DNA from: Scatophagus argus
Lineage: Eukaryota > Chordata > Actinopteri > Scatophagidae
Reading direction: 5' to 3'
Assembly (NCBI RefSeq): GCF_020382885.2
Contig: NC_058511.1
Span: 20,016,504-20,080,503 of the forward strand
Length of the DNA stretch: 64,000 nucleotides
Below the pieces are notes generated by a model. The model searched no databases. It was not told the origin of the DNA and worked only from the letters and a program-made list of their open reading frames with translations. Shown here piece after piece: positions 12,901 through 25,100 of this stretch (within the stretch, counting starts at the first letter, position 1; each line of letters opens with the position of its first letter). Made by a program: the position numbers and the translations under genes.

Positions 12901-15900
12901 TACACACCTAGCAGTTTGTGCACTTAAAGGAATAGTTCAAATTTTTATTTTAATCTCATGTCTGTGTGTCAAGCACAGAGCTGACAGTACACTTAATTCC
13001 ATCCACCCATTATGTCTATGCAGCATCTCTGGCTGGTTGCTGTACAGATGTCATCTTGCCAAAACTGGAAAACTTAGTGTTGACAACAACATTTTGTGAT
13101 TTGCCAAGAAATAGGTCCACCATGTGCAATAATTCCCTCTAAAAATCACAAGTTCTAATTTTTACATGTGTACACATGAGACCAAAGAGATTGCTCTTAT
13201 TTGTTTATTTTTATTCATGGATTTACTTTTATTACTGAGCTTTTGAGGTGTTGGTAGTTTTTAAAGTCAGAGGCTAGCTGTTTCACTCTGATTCCAGTCT
13301 ACATGCCAGGCTTGGCTAACCACATCCTGCAGCTGACACACAGACATGATATCAATATCCATGTCCTCATCTCACTTTCACAATGCAAGCACAAAAATGC
13401 TGAACCCTTTTCTTTAAGAGATCATTTAACAAGACGTAACAGCAGCAGCAACATCAAAGCAGTTACCAGGACACGTACAAAAACTTGTGCAGTGTGTACG
13501 GCTGTCTTTGACTTGACGGTTTCTTTCAGGAGCTTCATCTCTGATGTGAGCTCAGTCTGCAGGATTCCAGCATGTTTGACACATAAGCATGCATCAGCCT
13601 GGTGGTAAACAGATAACACATGATTACTTCATGTTTCACCTGGGAAATAAAATGTGGGCATTCTTGATATAAAATAAAATACAAGAAATCCACATTAGAC
13701 GTTGAACACAATTACCGCCTACTGTTACCTCACCAGTAACATTTTGAGGAAAACTTCATGCTGCCTGACATTGTAGAGAGCCTGTCTGATCAGGGCGATG
13801 GGCACGTCACACTCTCCAGGCTGACTGCCAGGGTCTGTTAGTTTCTCCAGCACAGCCGTGTATTTCCACGCTAGACTCTGTGTTACGCTCAGCTCACTCT
13901 CTATGCTTTCACTGGTGACTGGAAGAGCTTCATTAAGAAGCGCAGGAACTGTTGAGAGAATATATAGGTCCCATGTTTACCAAATGCATTACTGATCATT
14001 AGTGAAGAAGCTAACCTCATTGAATGATGTAGTTGACAACCTGATTTTTATGTCAGTAAAGTGGTGTATGGTACTTATGTTGTTGAGGTCAGTGTCTTCT
14101 TTTTCCTTCTCGCTGGCTTTGTTGAAGAGTCGGATTCCTGTGACAATCATGGTGAGCTCATTGAGCTGCTGCTCCTTGTCCTTCTTCAAGAGCACCACGA
14201 AGGCTGCCAGTTCAGTTCGAGGGAAGACGCTCTGCAGAGCAACTAGGATAAGAGAAGAAGACAAATCAACAGTTCATTAACATTCTCGAAGAACACAGCA
14301 GCTGGCTCAGAGAATTTACATGTTTCTGCATACATCAGTCTTTGTTGTCCCAAAAGATTTTTTGTGGACGTTGCTGTATGCAAATAAGTCTGAAGTTGTT
14401 TTTCTATCTGTTAGAAAGTAAACTTTGGTGAAATTACTCAACATTTTAACCACAGCAAAGATTACAAAGCTCAGAGAAAACTACTGTGCAGCTCCTACAC
14501 GAGCACAGTTCACAGTCATGACAGGTGGGGTGTGGAGGGGCATTGCCCTGAGCATTCCTTATGGATCAAGGACATTGTGAACATTGTTTGACATGTGGGT
14601 GTTGTTGAAGATCTAACTAAATCTAAATTGACTCTAGTTTCCCAGAAAGCCAAACAACAAGTGAGTGTGAAACCTTTGGCCTCTTGCACAGTGTTGACAT
14701 CTGTAGGTGAGCCCATGCTGGAACGCAGCAGGATGTAAGTGATGATCTTCTGGTACAAAGCTTCTAATTCTTCCTGTGTTTTCACCCTGCTGTCAGTGAT
14801 CTCTCTGCTCACTGGGCTCAGCCTGGACGCCACCATCTGGTGGATTTCCTCAAGAAGCTCACCTGCACAAAAAGTTTGTTGCTTGTAAGTATGCAGTATT
14901 TGAAAAGTCAACATAAATATTCAAATTAATTCCAAAACAAACAGCCAGTCAGGGTAAAACATGTCTGAAGCCTGTCCATGGCTTATTGATTCAGGCAGAT
15001 GAAAACAAAGAACAGTGGGATAATCCAAACATGACCAAATGCGGACATGTAAGACTTGTTCAGTGCCTGTAATCTAAGTGTAAATTAAATATTTGCAAAA
15101 GTTTTAAGCTGATTAAAAAAAAGACTTACACAGTTTAGAGACTTAATCATTTAAGCTAGGAGCAAATTTAAGCTACGGGTTTATTGTTATAGGGTAGCAA
15201 TCATATCTAGTTTTGACATCCAGCAGACACTCCTGTACAAAGCAGAATATTATCATGATTCAACAACAAGAAACAATAATTCTCTAGCCTACAGAATGTG
15301 ATGTAAGAGTGGACGTTAGGATTAGTGCAGCAACAATTTTGTGTGAATTTTAAATCCTGCATGTTCCTCATTTCAGAGACAGAGGGCATTAATATGTCAT
15401 TTCATACAGTGACACTTACGTCGGGAGGTGTAAATCATATCAAAATACACTTGCATTTTGATTGTGTCAAGGGATGGACTGCACTCCTCTGTAAGTTTAT
15501 CCAAACACAGCTGTAAGAAATATTACAGATAGGGATTAGAGACGGTGTGCTTTTCAGTGTCAGCATTCACAACATGTTGCTTCATGGTGTGGCCTCATGA
15601 TTTTTCTACTCCTGGCATGAGGGACACAACTAGTGCATGAACTGCCTTAATGACCCGTTGTTTCACAAGTTGAATTACATGATTTAAGGCAGACAAAGAT
15701 TTATGCAAACAAAACTTATTTCTGTTAAACTCTTCTGTTAAAATTCATCCACTTGACAGGTGTGCCACGTCAATATGCTGAGTAAACAACAAGATGATCA
15801 CACAGGTGTGCTTTGGGCTGACTGACCCCTGACCCCAGACTGAACCCCTTAAGGTTTACATGCCAGCCCACGAATACCCCACATGCTATTTTGGGTTAAC

Positions 15901-16391
15901 ATCCAAAAGTATAATGCATGAAAAATGAATGTGAGGAAAGGGGTGGGGGTTAGTGGGGCAGGCTAAAGTCATCTTCATACAGTAACTCACCTCTATAAGT
16001 TTTTGCACGTCTTGTTTGGTCAGCGTCCGATCAACATTAAAAGAATTTCTTGGGTCCAGCACAACAGCTTTCACCTAATGATATTTTAAAAACAATTAGA
16101 GGTACCAAAAGCTGGGTTGAAGAAGTATTTTATTCCAAAGCAGCTCCCAAAACGACTTATCCATTGTATATCACTTTATAGATCTACATTGTATCCTTAC
16201 AGCATGTGTACAAACTGCACTGAACTATGAAGCATTAACATCCAAGCTAGCTACAGGTGACGACCTCAGCTCCAGATACTGACCATGAAAGTGACCAAAG
16301 CGTCCGACACCGCATGTCCTCTCACGGCACACTCCTGCACTATTTCGCGAATAATGCTTTTAATGACCCTTTCCGTGTTAGTTTCAGACAT
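9990..16391 (-). CDS. cfap206: CFAP206, cilia and flagella associated protein
   Basis: Twelve minus-strand exons were read: 16391-16284, 16074-15991, 15510-15420, 14862-14674, 14242-14075, 13948-13734, 13598-13479, 12672-12474, 12368-12228, 11200-11007, 10804-10661 and 10211-9990. All phases agree; the sum is 1875 nt, or 624 aa, against about 622 in human. CFAP206 is an axonemal protein of motile cilia and sperm flagella, linked to radial spokes and the central-pair C1d region. Diagnostic segments are VKAVVLDPRNSFNVDRTLTK, SREITDSRV, LNELTMIVTGIRLFN, GLLLPGNPQIGVLKHKEKLY, the WNEWELRRKAIKL segment, HSVQTDLSHMRREN and the end YLAGLRGQR...LTRPVDE. One exon 5 donor (ATAA|GTACCA) and the exon 4 donor (AAAG|GTTTCA) are weak but fit phase and family. 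An inverted copy of exon 1 lies in intron 9. Confidence 0.95.
10260..10566 (-). mobile_element. Near-complete tRNA-like fish SINE in CFAP206 intron 11
   Basis: Read on the minus strand it begins GGGGCGGCATGGTGGTGCAG and ends GCGGTATAGAAAATGGATGG. It contains the 'tttgcatgttctccctgtgcctg' and 'ggataggctccagctccccc' blocks. It is about 305 bp, with a short deletion in the tRNA-like B-box region. Confidence 0.85.
11639..11691 (+). repeat. Inverted partial copy of CFAP206 exon 1
   Basis: These 53 nt on the plus strand are identical to the coding strand of CFAP206 exon 1 (reverse complement of 16317-16369). The flanking 11625-11638 also resembles the start-codon region, with about 8 nt deleted. 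The copy lies in intron 9, antisense to the gene, so the primary transcript contains both complementary arms. Confidence 0.92.
11733..11757 (+). repeat. (AT)n microsatellite
   Basis: Simple TA dinucleotide run in CFAP206 intron 9. A shorter one lies at 11534-11546. Confidence 0.85.
12920..13140 (+). repeat. Interspersed repeat in CFAP206 intron 7
   Basis: It opens with 'aaaggaatagttcaaattttt', an opening shared by many fish short repeats. It runs through 'gctgtacagatgtcatcttgcc'. The class is uncertain. Confidence 0.45.
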
Positions 16392-16593
16392 TTCTACGGA
16401 CAAAAACTACCTGCTATTTTAACTGAGGTAAAATGGTGCTGGAAAAGCTAGCAAGCTACGGTCTGTTTACAACTGGTTGCCATAGTAACGACGTTAACAG
16501 GGATATGTATTACACGACTGTGTCCACTAGAATGCGCTGTAAGTCAGTCACGTTTCTGTCGTTGTTCCTGAAGGAAGGTTTACACATTATTTA

Positions 16594-17058
16594 CGCACAC
16601 TATATAAACAAAAGTATTGAGACACCATTACGTCTTTGCGGCTGTGGCAGATTCCGCTGTTATGGTTAGGTTTTTCCACCGGATTTTGGAGTGTTTCTAC
16701 ACAGGTTTTTGATCGTTTGCGGGTTCGGGCACTGGTGTTAGACGAAAAGGCCTGGCTCGCGGTCTCTGTTCCGATTCGTCGCGAGGGTGCTTGATGGGGT
16801 TGAGGACGGGGCTCTATGCGGGCCAACACACATCCCCGCCGCGCATTTGTAGCGGTGCTACGGGGGAAGGGGGGCCTTCCCCGGAGTGTTCCTACAAAGT
16901 TCGAAGTATAACATTGTCCAAAATGTCTTGCTATGCTGAAGCATAAAGATTTCCCTTCACTAGAGGTAGGGACCTAACCTAACACCTGATAAACAGCTCC
17001 ACACCAGCATGCAATAATAGAGAGGTTTGTCCCAATAGTTTTGTCTATATAGTGTAAT
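16594..17058. mobile_element. Tc1/mariner-type MITE upstream of CFAP206
   Basis: The ends are imperfect inverted repeats of about 30 bp: the left end starts ACACTATATAAACAAAAGTA, and the right end reads inward TACACTATATAGACAAAACT. They enclose about 400 bp with a GC-rich centre (16690-16880) and no transposase frame. It sits about 200 bp upstream of the CFAP206 start codon. The family is common in fish. Confidence 0.8.
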
Positions 17059-19181
17059 GTAGGTCGTATTTTATTTTAAAAGGCTTACATATGTATTTCA
17101 GGTATTGATAAGATTAATAGCCCAGTAATAATGCTTTAGGCACTGAATTTAACAGTTCTGACTTACTACATAATGTACTGCATTAATGTGGAAATTAACA
17201 CTTATTTGCAACACTAGATGCATTTGACAGGACTAGTATTTCCTTATTTCCTGCATAGAAAGGCTAGGGAATGCATTTACTACAGATACAACACTGAAAA
17301 TACTCTTGAACAAAAAGAAAAAAAAAGCATGGCGATTAAAATATTTATTATAAAACAGATGACATAAATAGCATAGTTTAGGTGAAAATTGCTAGACACA
17401 GTCCACACTGTTACAGTACATCTGGAGGAGGAGAAGGCACAGACCAGGCAGACCCTGTCCTTACACAGGGCTCAGACTGGAGAAGCCAAAGTCTCATTTA
17501 ATGCTTTCCACTTAAGAGTGACATGACAACCCAATGCTTTTAGAGTTCACAAAGATACAAAAAAAACAAAAAACAAAGCAAAAACGTGCAGCCAAAGGAG
17601 TACATGCAACAAGGTGCAACTAAATAACATGCAACAAAAATCATGCAAAGGAGAAAACATCCAAAAAGGAGGCTAAGTAGAAATACACATGGCTGAAGTT
17701 TTTGTTTTTTTTTTCTTTTTGGTTAATGATATAGATGGAAGAGTTTTGACAATACTGGAACACCTTCAAAAATATATATATATGCTACTCTGCAAGTGTT
17801 GGGGAAGAAAATCCACACAAGTATTGTTCTTAGATCATAAGATACTTTTGAAAAAAACAAAAAACAAAACTAGAGGCAAGACGTCACACTCAAATAAAAA
17901 AAGTCTTACAGAGAATTTCAGCTTAGACAAACACTGTACCTGCAGCAGTAGCATTTAACATCATCTGCTTATTCAGAATGAAAATAAGCAATAGGCATTA
18001 CATGAACAATACTGTTCTTCACATCTTTCACCAACCATGAGCTTGAACTTCATTGTTACCAACCACATACTAAGCCTTCACTAACCAAAAACCAACTCGG
18101 GTGGACAACCAACATGCAGGAAAACATGAGTCAGACTTCACATGCTTCAGATGCTCACTTTTCTCCTCTCCAGTTCACATTACTGCAGCAACACTGATGT
18201 TTTACTTGGACTGGGGAGTCACCATATTTTATAGGGGGCCACAGCAAAGGGGCTAATAAAAAACAAAAAAACCCTTCTTTTCAAAATTGTAATGTCATGA
18301 AAAAAGTTCTGAGGGAAAAAAAAATAATTTGAATAAATTACAACAATTTGAAATATTAAGTTTTAAAGTTATTATGTTGTTAAAAAAAGTTTTAACATTT
18401 CAGAAAAGAGTTGTAATATTATGAGTTTTGTTTTGTGTTTGTTTTGATCATTTTATTATCAAGTCATAATATAATGAGAACTATTTTCTTATCCAACAGT
18501 GGCCCAATTAATCCATCATAAAGATCATTAAATGTTGCTCTAATAAAGTAATGTGGTTGTGAACAAAATAAATGCAACTTCACCATGTCTATCATGTAAA
18601 AAGTATTTGTTATACCAAATTTACTTTAAATTTATACATATGATTCTAATATAGTCAGCATATTGATTTTTCAATTGCTTATTCTGAAAACAGTTTTGGC
18701 AGACATCAATTAAAGGCCAGCTTCAATTATTGTCCCTTTACCACAAAAAAATAATATACTTTTGCTTAAATTCTCAGAAAACAGAAATATATTCCCAAAA
18801 TGGGACACTTAAGACACAGTTAAAGGTTGCTGAGGGACAATAAACATTCAGAGACAGGAATTTTATGACTTGCACCAATTTCATCCTTGCCATGTTGATG
18901 GATCTCAGAAGAAAAAAGGAATAAAGCAAACTGCAGGTCAACAGAAACCCCCAGGTGTCAAATAAGAGCTCACTATTCAGGATCCATACTGATGACGAGG
19001 ATAAAACTGACTCCACCGAAGAAAAAATAAACCCTCATCAATACATAAAAAGACAGACAAATATTAAAAAAGGGACCAATCCATGGCACTGTATTAGAGC
19101 TGTAAGTATATTGCACTTTGTAAAATAATATGAATTCATTTATTACTAGAGATCAGCGTGCACACCTTACATCAGTCCGTC
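17059..19181. other. Intergenic / 3' UTR of the Sec14-actin fusion gene
   Basis: AT-rich sequence with poly(A)/poly(T) runs and no supportable exon. The right part is expected to be 3' UTR of the minus-strand fusion gene. Several minus-strand AATAAA hexamers are possible. Confidence 0.5.
19139..19144 (-). terminator. Candidate poly(A) signal of fusion gene
   Basis: AATAAA on the minus strand, only about 40 nt after the stop codon that follows the C-terminal Arg-Lys-Cys-Phe of the actin domain. Other hexamers further left could be used instead. Confidence 0.3.
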
Positions 19182-22100
19182 TCAGAAGCACTTCCTGAAG
19201 ACGATCTGCGGCCCGTACTCCTCGTACTCTTCCCGACTGATCCATGCAGAGCTGAAGGTGGGCAAGTTGGCCAGCACCGCCCCTCCACTCCACACTGAGA
19301 AGTCTCGGTCACGGGGACTGGTAACACGAACAATTTCAGCCATGTCAGTAGAAACCAGTCCTTTGATTTCAGCCTGGAGCCGCTCAGGCATGCCAGCCAG
19401 CAAAGTGTTCCCACCTTCAGCAAGAGATTAAAAAAAAAGAAAAAAAATTTTCAACTGAAACGTGGTCGAATAAAAATCAAAGCATAAAGCAAGCTGTGCT
19501 TTTAATTTACAAGGACGTGCTGCTTGGAGCCCTCAGACCACTGTGTAATGGCTTAACTAAAAAGCACTAGTTACCCGACAGTACAATGTTTCCCAGGAAG
19601 AAGCGCCGCAGGTCCATGTCTGAGCTGAGGATTGACTTGAAGATGCTCTCGTGCATTCCACAATGGTCCCGTCCAATCAGCTCAGGTTTGAAAAGAATTT
19701 CAGGGGCCCTGGATGAGCAAAGAGGTGATTGGTAGACATCTTAGCAGTTGGAAGAAGAAGCTGACTAATTTTGGCATTGCTTTCAATTGAATTCAATTTT
19801 ATGTCAGATTTATGTAGCGCCAAATCAAAAGTCATCTTATGACACTTTCCAAATAGAGCAGGTCTAGACTGTACTCTTTAATTTCAGTTTTAAAAGAGAG
19901 AGGCACAGCATTCCCCCATGAGCAAGCACTTGGTGACAGTGGTGAGGAAAAACTTCCTTTTTAGAGGGCAGAAACCTCAAAGCAGACCCTGGGTGGCCAT
20001 CCTTCAGCCTAATCAGTCATCATTTTATGTACAAGACAGGAGGGTTGCAGTGGTATCTGTTATTAGTTGCACCCACATTTGGTCACAAACCAAACTACTG
20101 GACAGCCTGATGACAGTACTAGATAGAAATAAAAATGATTACAATTCATCATGAGGATGATGCAAATATTATGAAAATTCCATCCAATTATTATTGAAAG
20201 GGTTCACTTCAATCAAAATTTCAATCTTGTGATGGCACTAGAGGAAAAGACAGGATTCATCCGTTTTCATGGCAATTCATTAAGGAAAGGAGGAAAAACA
20301 ATGACTGGAAGTGTTGCAGCTCTTTCTTGAAAGATTATGTCTTAATGCAGAAAGTCAATATCTGCAAAATTAAAACCCAGTTCTTGACATGATCTCTTGA
20401 AACAGTTTTGTAAGGCTGAGCTTTACATTCCTTATGGCTGTTCTAAGCTAGGCTTCTTTGTTTCTTTGCGACATCATAGCAACATCAATTCCACAGGTTA
20501 GAGCTGAATTTCTTCAGTACATCAAAAAGCTGTTTCAGTCTAGACCAGCTGGAAGTCTGCCATTGCCAGAGCCATGCTGAGAGCATGTTTAAAAAGGACA
20601 ATAAGTGGTTTTAGGAGCAGCTGGGGGGCCTTTTACATTTCTCCTTCTGTACTGATAATACAAATGAGATAAGATATGTTACTTAGTGAACAAAGGTTGC
20701 CCTTTGGACAGTCAGGCTAGCTGTTTCCAAAAGAGTCCAGTCATTATGCTCAGCTAGGCTAACCACATGCCAGTTACAGTACAACTCCACACTTAAACAG
20801 TGGTGGTTATCATAGACCTCTGTTTGCTTAGTGTATTTTGCATGTCATTTCCAGCGCAGAGCTACTGAGATTTATTATTAAAACATACACACAAGGCATA
20901 CAAAACACGAAACATAACAGCTGACAAAACTCCAGCGTAAATTCAGATTTCCTTCAAGAAATAAGAATTTAAGAAATCCCGACTGTCCGATAAAACAGGA
21001 CATGATGCGCAGACGGGCGGCACCGTGGTGCAGTGGTTAGCACTGTCGCCTCATAGCAAGAGGGTTCCAGGTTCGGATCCCGGACTGGAAATAAGAATTT
21101 ATTTATTATTAATCCACTAATGTGGATGTGTGCATGTTCTCCCTGTGCCTGCGTGGGTTTTCTCCAGGTACTCCGGCTTCCTCCCACAATACCAAAAACA
21201 TGCACATTAGGTTAATTGGCTACTCTACATTGCCCCTAGGTGAGAGTGTGTGGTTGTCTAGTAGTCAGCTGGGATAGGCTCCAGCTCCCCCGCAACCCTG
21301 ACGGATAAGCGGTATAGAAAATGGATGGATGATGCGCAGACAGCTACCTGAACCTCTCCGTGCTGAGCGTGACGACCTGTCCATCTGGCATGGTGTAATG
21401 CATCTCTCTGCTGGACGTACCCCCCGCGTTCAGCTCAGCTTCATAGTTGAAAGCCACACAGCAGCACTTCTCTTTTATCTCCCTCACTATCTCCATCTCT
21501 GCTGTGGTGCGCATGCACACTCCTTGTTCCTGCAGAAGCTTTAAGCACAGGCACAACAAAACGGTCAACTGACGGAGTGAAGGCGCGGGACATTACTACA
21601 GGTTCACTTACGGTACATCTCAGCAGGACATGTTGATACACCAAAAAAAAAGAACAGACACCACAGTTCATGATCAGCAGTGCTTTTCAGACAAAGTGAT
21701 GGCTTTTTGTCACACAAGGGCTGCATCACTGATGGATTAAAAACTGAGTTGAATCCTTAACAGCAATTTTTGCTCGCTCCACCTCTCACAGTAAATCCTC
21801 TTTTACATTATCTTATCAGTTTCGTTCTGCTGCAGTCCTCACATTAATACAATAATATTCATTTGAGACCTGCTGTGATGTCAATTTTACAGGAATGTTA
21901 TTAGGACAAACCTTGTATGATTGCTGTTGTGACTTTTGCAGTAAAAGTGACTCAGGTGCTTGTTCATCCCTGAATCCTCTTTGCAACAGTAGCTAAACAA
22001 TCACTTAAATGAGCTCTTCTTTTTATTTATTTTTTGACACAAGCTGCAGATTGGAGGCATCACCCATCACTCACTCCCCAGAGAATGAATACCTTTTTAA

Positions 22101-25100
22101 GATGCAGTGTAACGTCTACACCTGCCAGAGGGAAGCGCTGCACTGCATGAGGTAGACAGTATCCGTCAAACACAGGTACGCTGTGGCTCACTCCGTCTCC
22201 AGAGTCAAACACCACACCTACAAATGAAAAAGAAAGCATTATTAGCATGTTTTCTTTAATCCAAGACGAACCTTACAGAACGCTATGCCAAGTTTAACTT
22301 CACATGACTTATGGCTTAATTAAGTATTCATCCATGAGTATCTATCCAACACAGATCCATTCATAAAAAGCCACAGGTTGATGAAATATTACCAGTGTAT
22401 CTCCCTGCTGCATAAAGTGCCAGCACTGCCTGCATGGCCACGTAGGTGAAGGGAACACTGAAACACTCAAACATGACCTCCACCATGCGCTGACGATTCT
22501 CCAAGGGGTTCATGGCTGCCTCAGTCAGCAGAACTGGGTGGTCCTCTGGATCCACACGCAGCTGCTGGAATGTGTGATGCCAAATCTAAAAGAGTACATT
22601 TACAAGTTAGTGAAGGCAACAAGGAAATTTATAGTCACAAACCATTTATTCTGCATCTCAGAAATGTGGGCAGGTATACCGAACTGCAAGCAACTGCACT
22701 CAGTGACCACATGGAAGGAAACCAAAGAAAAGTTCAAGCATGAAAGTGCGAGGCTGCCTTCACTATAGGCAGCTACATAAACAGGTGAATGTAACAGCCT
22801 CATCAATTTATATATTGTTTTTAAATGTGCTCAAATGAACAGCTCATTCAAAAGTAAAAATTTATCTTTATCATTATCTACTCGTCCACACGCTGATGGA
22901 ATATCAGGTGAAGTTTCTTTAGTTCACAAAACATTTATATTGCAGTATTCTCCTAAAAAACTGAGGAGGCTGGGGACCTAACAGCTAAGCTGATCTTAAA
23001 CAGATCAATAAATAAATAAATACATAAATAATAAAATGTACCCATACAGCTCATGAGGCATAATCCAAGTCTGCGATTGACCTGAGATCCTGAGTGATTT
23101 GAGGATGTTTAGACCTTTAAGCTGAAATCTTCACCATAGCTGCTAAGCTAAAAGTGTAAGCGTGCACCCCATGTGAAGTGGGAGCATGAGCTCAAACACA
23201 GCGGCACATGCTTGATGTGCCGCTAGACGAAGTCAACGAGAACTCACAATCACTGCATACCTCAGTGCTTAAGTTTGCATGGCCTTCCATCAGAAGGGGT
23301 GCATGCTAGTGTTTTTAGTCTTAGATATATTTTAGCTAGATTTTGGCATAAGGAGTGTAAATAACATCTTTTCAAATTTTGTCATAATCATTGTTATCAT
23401 TATTTCACATTTTAAATTTACATTTAAGAGAATGCTACAACACTTTTTTTTCTGTGAAGCTCCACAAATATTTTGTGAACTATGAGGCTTTCCTTACCTT
23501 CCATAGGCATGAGGGTGAGTAGAAAAATCACAGAATTTTCATTTTTGAGTGAACTGTTCCTTTAAAGCATGACAATACAGTCTTTGCAGAATGCATGATC
23601 CTGTGTGTCAGGAATGCATCAGCGCCAAAAGAAGTGCAGCGAATAGCACAGAACAAAAACACCTCATCGACATATTTCCTATGTGGTACTGGGAGTTCAG
23701 ATCATTCTGACCCACCCATGAATAGAAAAAGAAACACATTTAAGAGCAATGATCAGTGACATCTCATCTCACGTCATACCTTTTCCATTTCATCCCAGTT
23801 CCGAATGATCCCGTTCTTTATGGGATGCTTCAGAGCCAGGACCCCCCTCATGTGCTGAGCCTCATGTCCAATGTAGGTGTCCCTTTCAAGGTTACTATTC
23901 ATTATTTCCTGCAAAGACAAAACGTCCAATCAGAAAGACCAGCTAGAAGGAAAGCCGCATCACTATTAGAATGCTTTTTGTAAACAATAATTGTAATAAA
24001 ATAAGGATATGCCCTTACCTCATATTTTGGCATCCCAATAATTGTTGGAAATATAACCTTTGGAAGATCTTGATCTGCAAATCCTGCTTTCATTAGACCA
24101 GAGCCTGTATCCAGTACAATGGGGATCCCGAAATCTGTCATCTGCAAAAACATTAAGAAAAACAAATCAAATTGAATCACATGCTGTGTATGCTTACAAG
24201 TGTTTGTGCACAATGCGGTTCTCAAGACTGATTAAGATTTATTCTTGTAGGTGACACATGATGCTGAGTGATATTTTTTCCTGCAATATGTAATATTTTG
24301 GGAATGAAACAATATTCCACATAGCCTCCACATGACAAATAATTTTAGTCAAATTTCACTTAAAGAAATGGTCATATATAATCAACATTGCAGGAAATAA
24401 TCACTTTTTATGTTCCAAGAGTAAGAAGAGAGGACTGATACTGAATCACACATCTGTATGTTATATGTAAGAACTGATCACTTGTTTAATTTATACTCCA
24501 AGAACTACATCCAGTCTTAAGAATGTGTGCTCAAAATGTCATGCAGCAGTGACTTAAGGCACTGGATCTTTTTGGTGTGCGGCTCTCTCTCTCTCTTTTC
24601 CAGCTTTGATTATCACTGCTGCATCATATGTGCACTAACTGATCTCATAATTACTAATTACAACTGTGTAGGCTATGAAACTTAAACCTTATTCTTCGAG
24701 TTCTAGCCCTGGTGGTTTCAAATGTACTTCAGAGTAGTAAATAAAATAAAAATGTAATCCAAAGCAGTAAGTATTGCCTACTTTGTAGACTTAACTACAA
24801 GACTTAATTGCTTCCATTGGTCTCGTGAAATGCAGAGCTGGAGTCAGAATGTGGTTAGGCTGGCTTAGCATAAAAACTGGAAGCAGGGAGAAACAGCTAC
24901 CCTGTCTCTGTTAAAAGTGAAAAAATATGTCTCAACATGCATCTTATTTGTTCAACCTTCAGCGTCTTTCTTCGGAGGGAAGTGCACTGGAATCTCTTAA
25001 TTTCAACTCTAAATATTCACAGTAAGCCTACCAGGTTTGATATATCTTTTGGTATCTACGTATGTACAGATGCCAAACCTGTGCCTCCTGCTTATCTGGC

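Larger units (their letters stand above)
19182..24141 (-). other. Complete actin-like domain (exons 17-23)
   Basis: Seven exons encode 375 codons plus stop, exactly the length of conventional actin. Phosphate loop 1 is [17 protein letters not shown] (Asn of canonical DNGSG is Thr). The subdomain 2/DNase-loop region keeps [65 protein letters not shown] (catalytic Gln kept), phosphate loop 2 [11 protein letters not shown] (Asp and His kept), [20 protein letters not shown] and the C-terminal QIVFRKCF are all present. It is closer to true actin than to ARPs. The first codon, ATG, lies directly after the acceptor AG, so it may be internal to the fusion or the start of a separate transcript with a non-coding first exon. 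Confidence 0.9.

Noticed and set aside
16587-16829. Minus-strand open frame upstream of CFAP206
   Set aside because: It lies inside the inverted-repeat MITE and its openness comes from GC-rich content.
21015-21100. Possible functional tRNA gene
   Set aside because: The tRNA-like head belongs to a dispersed SINE. It cannot form a complete cloverleaf and several copies occur in the window.
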